From contig JAQTOL010000159.1 of assembly GCA_028748945.1 (NCBI GenBank), forward strand, positions 1-7,211: DNA of 7,211 bases, given 5' to 3'. Source of the DNA: Paludibacter sp. Its GTDB lineage: Bacteria > Bacteroidota > Bacteroidia > Bacteroidales > Paludibacteraceae. Position 1 is the stretch's first letter. Each line of letters starts with the position of its first letter. The notes below the pieces were generated by a model. That model was not told the DNA's origin, made no database searches, and was given only the letters and a program-made list of their open reading frames with translations. Below, in pieces: positions 1 through 5,609 of the stretch. A program made the translations under genes and the position numbers.

Positions 1-480
1 TGAATAACCCACCGTACAAGCCCATAAATAACCTGGCGCAATAATGTACCATTTCGGATATTTTAAACTCAATGCGGTGGCAGTGGCAAAGGCCAAAGAG
101 GTATGACCGGAAGGAAAAGATAAGGAAGATTCAGTTTCGAAGGCATGGATATCGTTATAAGTCACATATGGTCGCGGACGACGGACGATTTTTTTCAACC
201 CATAAGTCAATACACCATCAACTCCAATACTAACACCTATATAAAGAGCACTTTTCAGTAAATCATCGTCTTTTTCAATCAAAGCAACAGCACCCATTAT
301 TACCGGGACTCCAATAGCAACACCGGTAGTGGTATTGGATACAAATTTTGAGAATCCAATCGTCCCGGTGTAGCCATTAACCGTTCTCAATAGCTCTATA
401 TCTGCATTTTGAGCCGAAACTTTTGTACTTAATAATAAAAAAGCACTCCAAAGCAGAATAATTGTCGTAAATTTGCGCAT
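1..480 (-). CDS. PAP2-family membrane phosphatase, partial (C-terminus beyond left edge)
   Basis: The minus-strand frame opens with ATG at 480 and stays open for 160 codons to the window edge. Residues 1-23 form a signal peptide or first membrane segment (MRK, a hydrophobic run, then VSA before QN). Further hydrophobic stretches lie at about 50-68, 74-94 and 144-158. Two of the three signature motifs of the type 2 phosphatidic acid phosphatase superfamily are present: K-x6-RP at residues 96-104 and PSGH at 123-126, followed by TS. The third motif, SR-x5-H, would begin at Ser160, the last codon visible, so the catalytic domain is probably complete outside the window. These enzymes remove phosphate from lipid phosphates or polyprenyl diphosphates at the membrane, with the active site on the periplasmic side. 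The substrate cannot be read from sequence. The gene is divergent from the kinase gene at 616. The family call is firm. Confidence 0.9.
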   Translation of the reverse strand, partial: MRKFTTIILLWSAFLLLSTKVSAQNADIELLRTVNGYTGTIGFSKFVSNTTTGVAIGVPVIMGAVALIEKDDDLLKSALYIGVSIGVDGVLTYGLKKIVRRPRPYVTYNDIHAFETESSLSFPSGHTSLAFATATALSLKYPKWYIIAPGYLWACTVGYS

Positions 481-494
481 ATTTTTTTTGCGGC

Positions 495-502
495 CAAAGA
501 TA
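495..502 (-). promoter_or_regulatory. Possible -7 box for the PAP2 gene
   Basis: Read on the minus strand, this is TATCTTTG, a full match to the Bacteroidota -7 consensus TAnnTTTG. It lies 14 bases upstream of the ATG at 480, so the leader would be only a few bases long. No TTG sits 19-21 bases further upstream (the nearest TTTG is 32 bases away), so the call rests on the -7 element alone. Confidence 0.35.
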
Positions 503-517
503 AGAAAAAAAGCCATG

Positions 518-545
518 GGTCTTAAGTTATCGGACAAAAGTCTAA
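518..545 (-). repeat. Degenerate heptad array, minus-strand orientation
   Basis: Read on the minus strand from 545 down to 518, four consecutive seven-base units follow one pattern: TTAGACT, TTTGTCC, GATAACT, TAAGACC. Position 6 is always C and positions 4-5 are usually GA or AA. The array faces the one at 582-609, and the two share the unit GATAACT exactly. Parts of both arrays pair as an 18-base inverted repeat with two mismatches (524-541 with 586-603, 44-base spacer). It lies in the divergent intergenic region. Function is unknown. Confidence 0.5.
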
Positions 546-581
546 TTCTGTTTTCGTTTACTTTTATACTAATTATTGTCT

Positions 582-609
582 TATAACTTTTAACCGATAA
601 CTTGTAACT
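582..609 (+). repeat. Heptad tandem array upstream of the NadR-like kinase gene
   Basis: Four consecutive seven-base units (TATAACT, TTTAACC, GATAACT, TGTAACT) share AAC at positions 4-6 and end in a pyrimidine. The array stops six bases before the ATG at 616, so it occupies the position of the translation initiation leader. Its arm at 586-603 is complementary, with two mismatches, to 524-541. I see no clear TAnnTTTG box for the downstream gene. TAACTTTT at 585-592 is the nearest approach. Confidence 0.6.
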
Positions 610-615
610 AAAATA

Positions 616-1134
616 ATGTACAAAATTGCCATCATCGGTCCTGAATCAACCGGGAAAACCGAATTAGCCAAAGATCTGGCTGAATTTTTTAAATCTCCCT
701 GGGTTTTGGAATACGCACGTGAATATATTGAAAATCTTTCAAGGCCATACACTTATGACGATGTCTGCAATATTGCCCGGAAACAAATTGAGCAGGAAAA
801 ATCTTTTGAAGATGATCATTCGGGTTCAGATTTTGTGTTTTTCGATACCGATTTAATTATTACAAAGGTCTGGTTCGAATATAAATATAAGACTGTTCCT
901 GATTTCTTAACCAGGCGGATGAAACACGGTTTTTTCGATTTATACCTGCTTTGTGCACCTGATTTAGCCTGGGAATTTGACCCGGTTCGCGAACACGGGA
1001 GCGACAGGGAGTTTTTTTTTGATTGGTATAAAAAAGAGATTGAACAAACGAACAAACCTTATGTTATTGTTAATGGATTTGGGGATCAACGCATGCAACA
1101 TGCGATTGATGCTTTACACATTCTGAAAAATTAA
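616..1134 (+). CDS. NadR-type ribosylnicotinamide kinase-like ATPase (stand-alone domain)
   Basis: This 172-residue protein is a P-loop kinase resembling the C-terminal ribosylnicotinamide kinase domain of NadR. A Walker A motif, GPESTGKT, is at residues 8-15. EYAREY at 32-37, the DTD motif at 77-79 and a lid-like segment DPVREHG at 122-128 are all typical of the NadR kinase family. Members phosphorylate nicotinamide riboside to NMN in NAD salvage. The helix-turn-helix and adenylyltransferase domains of enteric NadR are absent, so only the kinase step, not NAD-dependent repression, can be inferred. No pnuC transporter gene is visible nearby. An in-frame TAA at 598-600 restricts the start to ATG 616. 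There is no Shine-Dalgarno sequence, only an A-rich leader. The cysE gene follows after 15 bases, which suggests co-transcription. The family is clear; the exact substrate is inferred. Confidence 0.87.
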   Translation: MYKIAIIGPESTGKTELAKDLAEFFKSPWVLEYAREYIENLSRPYTYDDVCNIARKQIEQEKSFEDDHSGSDFVFFDTDLIITKVWFEYKYKTVPDFLTRRMKHGFFDLYLLCAPDLAWEFDPVREHGSDREFFFDWYKKEIEQTNKPYVIVNGFGDQRMQHAIDALHILKN

Positions 1135-1149
1135 ATTCAATTTCAAATT

Positions 1150-2046
1150 ATGAATAAGGAATTATTAGATTCTATCAAAAAACTTTCGCACGTCGAGAGT
1201 TTCAAAAATGTTTGCAGCGAACATGGACAAAATGACGCAATGCCTTCAACTACTGTATTGCAAGAAATTGTACAACTGGCCCGTTCCATTTTGTTTCCGG
1301 GTTATTTCGGCGATTCAGCTGTAAATACTCATACCATGTTATACCATATTGGTGTAAATGTGGATCGTCTGCAAATGTTACTGACCCAACAAATCAGAGC
1401 CGGGATGTGCTTTAATTCACGTAATGAATCGCTCGATTGTAATGGTTTCGATGAACTTTCAAAGGAAAAATCAACCGCCTTTATTATCCAGTTACCTGAA
1501 ATACGCGAAAAACTCCATACCGATGTTATTGCCGCTTACAACGGTGATCCCGCGGCCAAAAGTTTTGGTGAAGTGATTTTTTGTTATCCAAGCATTCGTG
1601 CCATAAGTAATTACCGGATTGCCAATGCATTATTACATCTCGGCGTTCCGCTTATTCCGCGCATCATAACTGAAATGGCGCATTCGGAAACCGGTATTGA
1701 TATTCATCCGGGCGCAACAATAGGTTCATATTTTACCATTGACCATGGTACCGGTGTGGTAATTGGTGAAACGGCCATTATTGGCAACAATGTAAAGATG
1801 TATCAGGGAGTTACACTGGGTGCTAAAAGCTTCCCGTTGGACGAAAACGGAAATCCGATTAAGGGTATCAGCCGCCATCCACGTATTGGAAATAATGTCA
1901 TCATTTATTCCAATTCAACCATCCTGGGTACCGTTACCATAGGTGACGGTGCTATCATTGGAGGTAACTTATGGGTGGATACCGATGTGCCTGCAGGAGC
2001 AAAACTGGCACAAAAAAGATTAAAAAGCCAAAAGGCTGAAGAATAA
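1150..2046 (+). CDS. cysE: Serine O-acetyltransferase
   Basis: This cytoplasmic enzyme transfers acetyl from acetyl-CoA to L-serine to give O-acetylserine, the substrate of cysteine synthase. At 298 residues it has a helical N-terminal part (about 1-170) and a left-handed beta-helix of hexapeptide repeats (about 180-285). Counterparts of the E. coli catalytic residues are visible: Asp184 in GIDIHPGA, His199 in the DHGTG motif and His243 in SRHPRIG. VVIGETA and QGVTLGA are also typical. The loop before SRHP is longer than in E. coli, holding a PLDENGNP segment. The C-terminus (LKSQKAEE) is charged and lacks the terminal isoleucine that docks E. coli CysE into cysteine synthase, so that complex is not predicted here. 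The start at 1150 leaves 15 bases to the kinase gene. The enzyme assignment is secure; loss of the CysK interaction is inference. Confidence 0.93.
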   Translation: MNKELLDSIKKLSHVESFKNVCSEHGQNDAMPSTTVLQEIVQLARSILFPGYFGDSAVNTHTMLYHIGVNVDRLQMLLTQQIRAGMCFNSRNESLDCNGFDELSKEKSTAFIIQLPEIREKLHTDVIAAYNGDPAAKSFGEVIFCYPSIRAISNYRIANALLHLGVPLIPRIITEMAHSETGIDIHPGATIGSYFTIDHGTGVVIGETAIIGNNVKMYQGVTLGAKSFPLDENGNPIKGISRHPRIGNNVIIYSNSTILGTVTIGDGAIIGGNLWVDTDVPAGAKLAQKRLKSQKAEE

Positions 2047-2109
2047 ACATAAACGGTTTTACAAATAAATAATTTAAATGTATTGAAAAATTCTATTGTT
2101 TAATTTCAT

Positions 2110-2144
2110 AACGACTTTAGACTTTAGACCTTTGAAATCAGACT
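2110..2144 (+). repeat. Heptad tandem array upstream of the RNA methyltransferase gene
   Basis: Five consecutive seven-base units (AACGACT, TTAGACT, TTAGACC, TTTGAAA, TCAGACT) follow the pattern NNN-GA-C/A-N. The array ends ten bases before the ATG at 2155. The unit TTAGACT also occurs in the minus-strand array at 518-545, which ties the arrays together. The rest of the spacer (2047-2109) is AT-rich, with no hairpin or clear promoter. Confidence 0.6.
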
Positions 2145-2154
2145 CAACAGAAAT

Positions 2155-3372
2155 ATGGAATTTGAAATGATTGCGAAAACCTTTCGGGGTTTAGAAGAAG
2201 TACTGGCAACCGAACTGGTGAATATTGGAGCCAATAACGTGCAGCTTCAACGAAGAGCTGTAAGTTTTACCGGTGATAAAGCCATGATGTACAAAGCAAA
2301 TCTGTGCAGTCGTACGGCTTCACGTATTCTGAAACCGATTCTTACGTTCGATGCTGCCAATCCCGATGAAGTGTATGAACAGGTAAAAAAAATAAACTGG
2401 ATTGATTATATGGCTGTAGACAGTACATTTGCCATCGATTCGACTGTTTTTTCAGAAGAATTCCGTCATTCCAAGTTTGTGGCATACCGTGTGAAAGACG
2501 CCATTGCCGATTGGTTTACTGAAAAATTCGACAAACGTCCATCTGTACGACTGGATAGTCCGCAAATCATGATAAATATTCATATTGCTGATAAGAAATG
2601 CACGCTGTCACTTGACAGCTCCGGCGAGTCATTGCACAAACGCGGTTACCGTGTGGCGCAAACCGAAGCACCGTTGAACGAAGCATTGGCAGCCGGTATG
2701 TTGCTTATGGCCGACTGGAAAGGACAATCAAACTTTGTAGACCCGATGTGTGGTTCTGGCACACTATTAATAGAAGCAGCGTTAATTGCACTGAATATCC
2801 CACCCGGCATTTACCGTTCATCATTTGCTTTTGAAAAATGGAACGATTTTGATTCGGAATTATTCGACACATTATACAATGATGATTCTTACGAACGTCC
2901 TTTTGAATTTAAAATATACGGTTCCGATAATTCGCCACGTGCTATTAAGATTGCCGAACAAAATGTGAAAAGCACGGGGTTAAGCAAATACATAGAATTA
3001 CAGGTTATGCCGGTTCAAAAACTGGAAGCTCCTGCTGAGAACTGTCTGATCGTAACCAATCCGCCCTATGGTGAACGAATAACTTCGGACGATATTTACG
3101 GGCTCTATGCTGCTCTGGGTACAACCATCAAACATAAATTTACAGGTTGCTCTGCCTGGGTGATCAGTTCACACGATGAGTGTCTGGATAAGATAGGACT
3201 GAAACCTTCGGAACGTATTCGTTTACTCAATGGATCTCTCGATTGTTGGTACAATCGATACGATATTTTTGCAGGTAAACGAAATGATTTCGTGGCTAAA
3301 CGAAATGAAAGTATTGAAAATCCGGTTGATTATATTGAAAAAACAGTTGAGAATACAGATACTGAAAAATAA
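2155..3372 (+). CDS. THUMP-domain SAM-dependent RNA methyltransferase (RlmL/YpsC family)
   Basis: The 405-residue protein has an N-terminal ferredoxin-like and THUMP RNA-binding part (about 1-155) and a Rossmann-type methyltransferase domain (about 160-375). The SAM-binding motif DPMCGSGT is at residues 196-203, and the catalytic TNPPYGERI motif, typical of N2-guanine or adenine amino methylation, is at 301-309. The length matches single-domain YpsC-like proteins. E. coli RlmL is about 700 residues because it is fused to RlmK, and that second domain is missing here. By homology it would make m2G in 23S rRNA (m2G2445 in E. coli), but the site is inferred. The last 25 residues are acidic and probably disordered. 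The start at 2155 fits a full N-terminus (MEFEMIAKTF); Met5 is a possible alternative. It is 108 bases from cysE and so may be expressed separately. No gene symbol is given because RlmL and YpsC cannot be told apart by eye. Confidence 0.9.
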   Translation: MEFEMIAKTFRGLEEVLATELVNIGANNVQLQRRAVSFTGDKAMMYKANLCSRTASRILKPILTFDAANPDEVYEQVKKINWIDYMAVDSTFAIDSTVFSEEFRHSKFVAYRVKDAIADWFTEKFDKRPSVRLDSPQIMINIHIADKKCTLSLDSSGESLHKRGYRVAQTEAPLNEALAAGMLLMADWKGQSNFVDPMCGSGTLLIEAALIALNIPPGIYRSSFAFEKWNDFDSELFDTLYNDDSYERPFEFKIYGSDNSPRAIKIAEQNVKSTGLSKYIELQVMPVQKLEAPAENCLIVTNPPYGERITSDDIYGLYAALGTTIKHKFTGCSAWVISSHDECLDKIGLKPSERIRLLNGSLDCWYNRYDIFAGKRNDFVAKRNESIENPVDYIEKTVENTDTEK

Positions 3373-3414
3373 TTTCATCCTATTATTGTCAATATCTCAT
3401 TTAAATTCAATTGT

Positions 3415-3442
3415 TTGTAAATTGTAAATTGTAAATTGTAAA
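3415..3442 (+). repeat. Perfect heptad tandem array, TTGTAAA x4
   Basis: Four identical copies of TTGTAAA lie head to tail, followed by a degenerate copy TTATTAA (3443-3449). In the phase used for the other arrays the unit is TGTAAAT, one base away from TGTAACT at 603-609. The array sits in the 129-base spacer between the methyltransferase stop and the tRNA, about 20 bases before the tRNA promoter. Being perfect, it is the most likely of the three to vary in copy number between strains. Confidence 0.85.
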
Positions 3443-3461
3443 TTATTAATTTAAGAACTGC

Positions 3462-3491
3462 TTGTGGGTTCCAAAAAAAAACTTACTTTTG
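3462..3491 (+). promoter_or_regulatory. Promoter of the tRNA-Leu gene
   Basis: A TTG at 3462-3464 and TACTTTTG at 3484-3491 (matching TAnnTTTG) are 19 bases apart, the expected arrangement for the primary sigma factor of Bacteroidota. Transcription would begin around 3496-3498, a few bases before the tRNA at 3502. This is the best promoter in the window and a main argument for the phylum assignment. Confidence 0.8.
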
Positions 3492-3501
3492 CACCGCAAT
3501 T

Positions 3502-3585
3502 GCCCAGATGGCGGAATTGGTAGACGCGCTGGTCTCAAACACCAGTGGATTCACTTCCATGCCGGTTCGATCCCGGCTCTGGGTA
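3502..3585 (+). tRNA. tRNA-Leu (anticodon CAA)
   Basis: The 84-base sequence folds into a type II cloverleaf. The acceptor stem is GCCCAGA (3502-3508) with TCTGGGT (3578-3584), including a G-U first pair, and the discriminator is A3585. The anticodon stem is CTGGT/ACCAG (3529-3533, 3541-3545) around loop CTCAAAC, which places CAA at positions 34-36 and reads UUG codons. The long variable arm (3546-3560) has a TGGA/TCCA stem, as expected for leucine tRNAs. The T arm is GCCGG/CCGGC with loop TTCGATC. The CCA end is not encoded. The gene has its own promoter and terminator, so it is a single-gene transcription unit. Confidence 0.97.
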
Positions 3586-3591
3586 CTTTTT

Positions 3592-3630
3592 AAAAGCTCA
3601 ACATTCTGAATTTCAGATGTTGAGCTTTTT
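3592..3630 (+). terminator. Rho-independent terminator after tRNA-Leu
   Basis: The arm AAAAGCTCAACAT plus TCTGA (3592-3609) pairs with TCAGATGTTGAGC followed by a T run (3613-3630). This gives a stem of about 17 pairs with one bulged T and a three- or four-base loop, followed by a T-rich tail. It starts six bases after the tRNA. The A run on the 5' side means it could also stop transcripts from the minus strand. Confidence 0.88.
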
Positions 3631-3636
3631 CGTTTT

Positions 3637-3732
3637 TCAGTTCACATACGGATTCATCCATTTTTTCGCTGCTTTTTCCAATTCTTTCCAGTTTCTTCTC
3701 CAGTTTAAGTTATCGATATTGAATTGTAATAA
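3637..3732 (-). pseudogene. Possible C-terminal remnant of an unidentified gene
   Basis: On the minus strand an open frame of 31 codons runs from 3732 to a TGA at 3637-3639. It has no start codon near its upstream end, because an in-frame TAA lies just before it (3733-3735). The translation is rich in Trp and Lys and looks protein-like, with the segments NLNWRRNWKELEKAA and KKWMNPYVN at the end. The stop lies seven bases from the tRNA terminator, which could serve both strands, as expected for convergent genes. Upstream DNA on that strand (3736-3820) is AT-rich and full of stops. I read this as the tail of a gene whose front is gone, but an open stretch of this length can arise by chance. I do not recognise the family. 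Confidence 0.3.
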
Positions 3733-3820
3733 TTATAAAAATTGAACAAACAAAATTTTCAAAAAATTGTTATACACTTTCAATCAATTATCATTTATAA
3801 AAAATCTAATACATAACATT

Positions 3821-4258
3821 ATGGCATATACAAGCACTTATATGAACTTTCCCGGAAATACGGAGGAGGTTTTTAATTTTTATAAAACAGTTTTTGGTGG
3901 TGAATTTGGTGGAAACGGGATTGTACGTTTTGGTGATTTTCCTTCTCCTGAAGGTGCACCTCAGTTGTCGGACGAAGACAAGAAAAAGATTATGCACATT
4001 GAATTAGCCATAGTGGGCGGACACAAACTAATGGGCACGGATGCATGTGAATCGATGGGTTTCAATGTGAAATTCGGAAATAATATTTATATCATGTTGG
4101 GACCGGATACACGTATCGAGACGAAACGGCTTTTCGATGCACTTTCCAAAGACGGGAAAGTGGAACAGGAACTAGCGGACATGTTCTGGGGCGATTACTA
4201 TGGCAGTTGCACCGACAAATACGGCATACAATGGATGTTTGCCTGCAGTGAAAAATAA
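3821..4258 (+). CDS. VOC-fold protein, PhnB/glyoxalase-like
   Basis: The 145-residue protein belongs to the vicinal oxygen chelate superfamily, PhnB-like branch. It shows two beta-alpha-beta modules: TYMNFPGNTEEVFNFYKTVF near the N-terminus (6-25), the strand IMHIELAI at 57-64 with HKLMGTD at 68-74, and the closing FWGDYYG plus DKYGIQWM at 122-139. Family members bind small molecules or metal, and some act as glyoxalases, dioxygenases or drug-binding proteins; the substrate here is unknown. The frame extends upstream to an ATG at 3767, but the 18 extra residues do not fit the family, which starts with a MAxxxTYxNF-like strand, so 3821 is chosen. It is the first gene of a four-gene run, 23 bases from the next. 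No consensus promoter is clear in the AT-rich 75 bases upstream. Confidence 0.85.
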   Translation: MAYTSTYMNFPGNTEEVFNFYKTVFGGEFGGNGIVRFGDFPSPEGAPQLSDEDKKKIMHIELAIVGGHKLMGTDACESMGFNVKFGNNIYIMLGPDTRIETKRLFDALSKDGKVEQELADMFWGDYYGSCTDKYGIQWMFACSEK

Positions 4259-4281
4259 CAAAAGAAAAAAATAACAGAGAC

Positions 4282-4713
4282 ATGAAAGAAACTGAGAAAG
4301 CTAGTATAACTGTACAAGTAGAAGTAAATGAAACAAGAGAAACAGTTTGGAAATGCTGGACTTCACCGGAATCTATAGTCAAATGGAATAATGCTTCGGA
4401 AGACTGGCATACAACCCGAGCAGAGAATGATTTACGGGTCGGAGGTAAGTTTAGTTCCAGGATGGAAGCCAAAGACGGCAGCATGGGTTTTGATTTTGAA
4501 GGAATTTATGAGAAAATAATCCCAAAAGAGGAAATTGAATATCTTCTGGGAGATGGACGCAAAGTAAAAATCATTTTTTCCGATTATCTAACCAAAACAA
4601 AAATTATCGAGACTTTTGACGCTGAAAGTGAGAATACAATTGAACTGCAGAGAAATGGTTGGCAATCGATTTTGAACAATTTTAAAAAATATGTTGAGGA
4701 AAATAAACTATGA
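4282..4713 (+). CDS. SRPBCC/AHSA1-domain protein
   Basis: The 143-residue protein has the START-like (SRPBCC) fold of the AHSA1 family, named after an activator of Hsp90 ATPase. Recognisable elements are the N-terminal strand ITVQVEVN followed by VWKCWTSPESIVKW (22-35), the glycine-rich turn GGKFSSRMEAKDG (54-66), FEGIYEKIIPKEEIEY (72-87) and the C-terminal helix GWQSILNNFKKYVEE (126-140). The fold forms a hydrophobic ligand pocket. Bacterial members are mostly of unknown function and often sit beside VOC proteins, as here. The ATG is 23 bases after the first VOC gene, and the stop overlaps the next start in ATGA, so translational coupling with the second VOC gene is likely. No ArsR-type regulator, a frequent neighbour of such genes, is present. 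Confidence 0.85.
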   Translation: MKETEKASITVQVEVNETRETVWKCWTSPESIVKWNNASEDWHTTRAENDLRVGGKFSSRMEAKDGSMGFDFEGIYEKIIPKEEIEYLLGDGRKVKIIFSDYLTKTKIIETFDAESENTIELQRNGWQSILNNFKKYVEENKL

Positions 4714-5183
4714 CAAATCAAATAACACCTTGCCTTTGGTTTGATAATCAAGCCGAAGAAGCAGCCCTGTATTATACTTCCATCTTCAAAAACTCAAAGA
4801 TTAATATGATTAGTCGTTATGGAAAAGAAGGGTTTGAATTTCACGGGCAAAAAGAAGGCACTGCTATGACAGTTGTCTTTCAGATTAACGGACAGACATT
4901 TACAGCATTAAATGGCGGACCAATTTTCAGGTTTAATGAAGCCATCTCGTTTCAGGTATTTTGTGATGATCAGGCAGAGATTGATCATTATTGGAACAAC
5001 CTTACCAATGATGGTGGTGAAGAAGGTCAGTGTGGCTGGCTAAAAGATAAATTTGGTGTGTCGTGGCAGATTATTCCGGGCATATTGCCTCAATTAATGA
5101 CCGATCCGGAACGAGCGGGTAAAGTTACGAATGCATTTATGCAGATGAAAAAATTTGATATTGGGAAACTAATGAAGGCATAA
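4710..5183 (+). CDS. VOC-fold protein, 3-dmu-9_3-mt (PhnB-like) type
   Basis: This 157-residue protein is a second, distinct vicinal oxygen chelate protein. It starts with ITPCLWFDNQAEEAALYYTS (5-24), has a central strand FQINGQTFTALNGGP (57-71) and ends its domain with WLKDKFGVSWQIIP (110-123), the characteristic block of the Pfam family called 3-demethylubiquinone-9 3-methyltransferase. That name is historical: the fold is not a SAM methyltransferase, and no SAM-binding motif is present, so a ubiquinone role should not be assumed. The helical tail (125-157) with DPERAGKVTNAFMQMKK is usual for this family. The ATG overlaps the preceding stop by four bases. Apart from the shared fold it resembles the VOC protein at 3821 little, so this is not a recent tandem duplication. 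Confidence 0.88.
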   Translation: MTNQITPCLWFDNQAEEAALYYTSIFKNSKINMISRYGKEGFEFHGQKEGTAMTVVFQINGQTFTALNGGPIFRFNEAISFQVFCDDQAEIDHYWNNLTNDGGEEGQCGWLKDKFGVSWQIIPGILPQLMTDPERAGKVTNAFMQMKKFDIGKLMKA

Positions 5184-5188
5184 CTTTC

Positions 5189-5216
5189 TAAATATCACAT
5201 AAGCATATGATATTTA
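5189..5216. other. AT-rich inverted repeat between the second VOC gene and the DUF1801 gene
   Basis: TAAATATCA (5189-5197) and TGATATTTA (5208-5216) are perfect complements with a ten-base loop. The hairpin starts five bases after the VOC stop and ends 21 bases before the DUF1801 start. It has no T tail and only two G-C pairs, so it is not a convincing terminator. It could be an RNA processing or stability element, or chance in AT-rich DNA. Confidence 0.3.
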
Positions 5217-5237
5217 AAGAACAAAAAACATATCAAT

Positions 5238-5609
5238 ATGAAGGATTACAATCACATAGATGAATATATAGCTTCATTTCCAAAAGAAATACAGCAAAAA
5301 CTGGAAAAAATTCGGGAAACTATCAGGCTGGCTGCACCCGAAGCGGTAGAATCCATAAGCTATGGGATGCCGGCTTACAAAGCCTATGGAAAACCATTGG
5401 CCTATTTTGCAGCATTTAGTAAACACATTGGATTTTATGCAACACCTTCGGGACACAACCAATTTTCCGAAGAACTCTCGAACTATAAACAGGGAAAGGG
5501 TTCGGTTCAGTTTCCACTCAACCAACCAATCCCCCTCGATCTGATTAGCCGCATGATAAAATTCAGGGTGGAGGAAAACAGAAAAAAAGCGGTCATTTCA
5601 AAGAAATAA
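5238..5609 (+). CDS. DUF1801-domain protein (iron-chaperone-like fold)
   Basis: The 123-residue protein carries a DUF1801 domain over nearly its full length. The helix IDEYIASFPKEIQQKLEKIR (7-26) is followed by the hallmark ISYGMPAYK (40-48), then HIGFYATPSG (63-72), KGSVQFPL (87-94) and a C-terminal basic helix. The fold is frataxin-like, and a B. subtilis relative (YdhG) has been proposed as an iron chaperone; whether this one handles iron is unknown. It lies 54 bases downstream of the second VOC gene on the same strand with no strong terminator between them, so it is probably the last gene of the four-gene unit. DUF1801, AHSA1 and VOC genes are often neighbours in bacteria. The start is ATG 5238 after an A-rich leader. 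Confidence 0.87.
   Translation: MKDYNHIDEYIASFPKEIQQKLEKIRETIRLAAPEAVESISYGMPAYKAYGKPLAYFAAFSKHIGFYATPSGHNQFSEELSNYKQGKGSVQFPLNQPIPLDLISRMIKFRVEENRKKAVISKK

Noticed and set aside
816..1055. Minus-strand frame inside the NadR-like gene
   Set aside because: It is antisense to conserved kinase motifs and shows no recognisable protein features.
3415..3449. CRISPR array
   Set aside because: The units are seven bases long with no spacers and no cas genes nearby.
3561..3585. Integration (att) site at the tRNA-Leu 3' end
   Set aside because: I found no second copy of the tRNA 3' segment in the window and no integrase gene, so an intact element is not supported.
3545..3745. Plus-strand 66-codon frame starting inside the tRNA
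   Set aside because: It begins within tRNA-Leu and runs through the terminator hairpin; it is a chance frame.
3767..3820. N-terminal extension of the first VOC gene by 18 codons from an upstream ATG
   Set aside because: The extra residues lie in AT-rich non-coding-like DNA and precede the normal family start MAYTSTYMNF, so the ATG at 3821 was chosen.
4092..4484. Minus-strand 130-codon frame across the first VOC and AHSA1 genes
   Set aside because: It spans parts of two well-supported genes on the other strand, has a Cys/Ser/Phe-rich shadow composition and shows no family features.
3821..5183. Recent tandem duplication of the two VOC genes
   Set aside because: The two proteins share only the general fold, with different lengths and different signature blocks.
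4710..5183. Ubiquinone-synthesis methyltransferase
   Set aside because: The historical family name suggests it, but the protein is a VOC fold with no SAM-binding motif.
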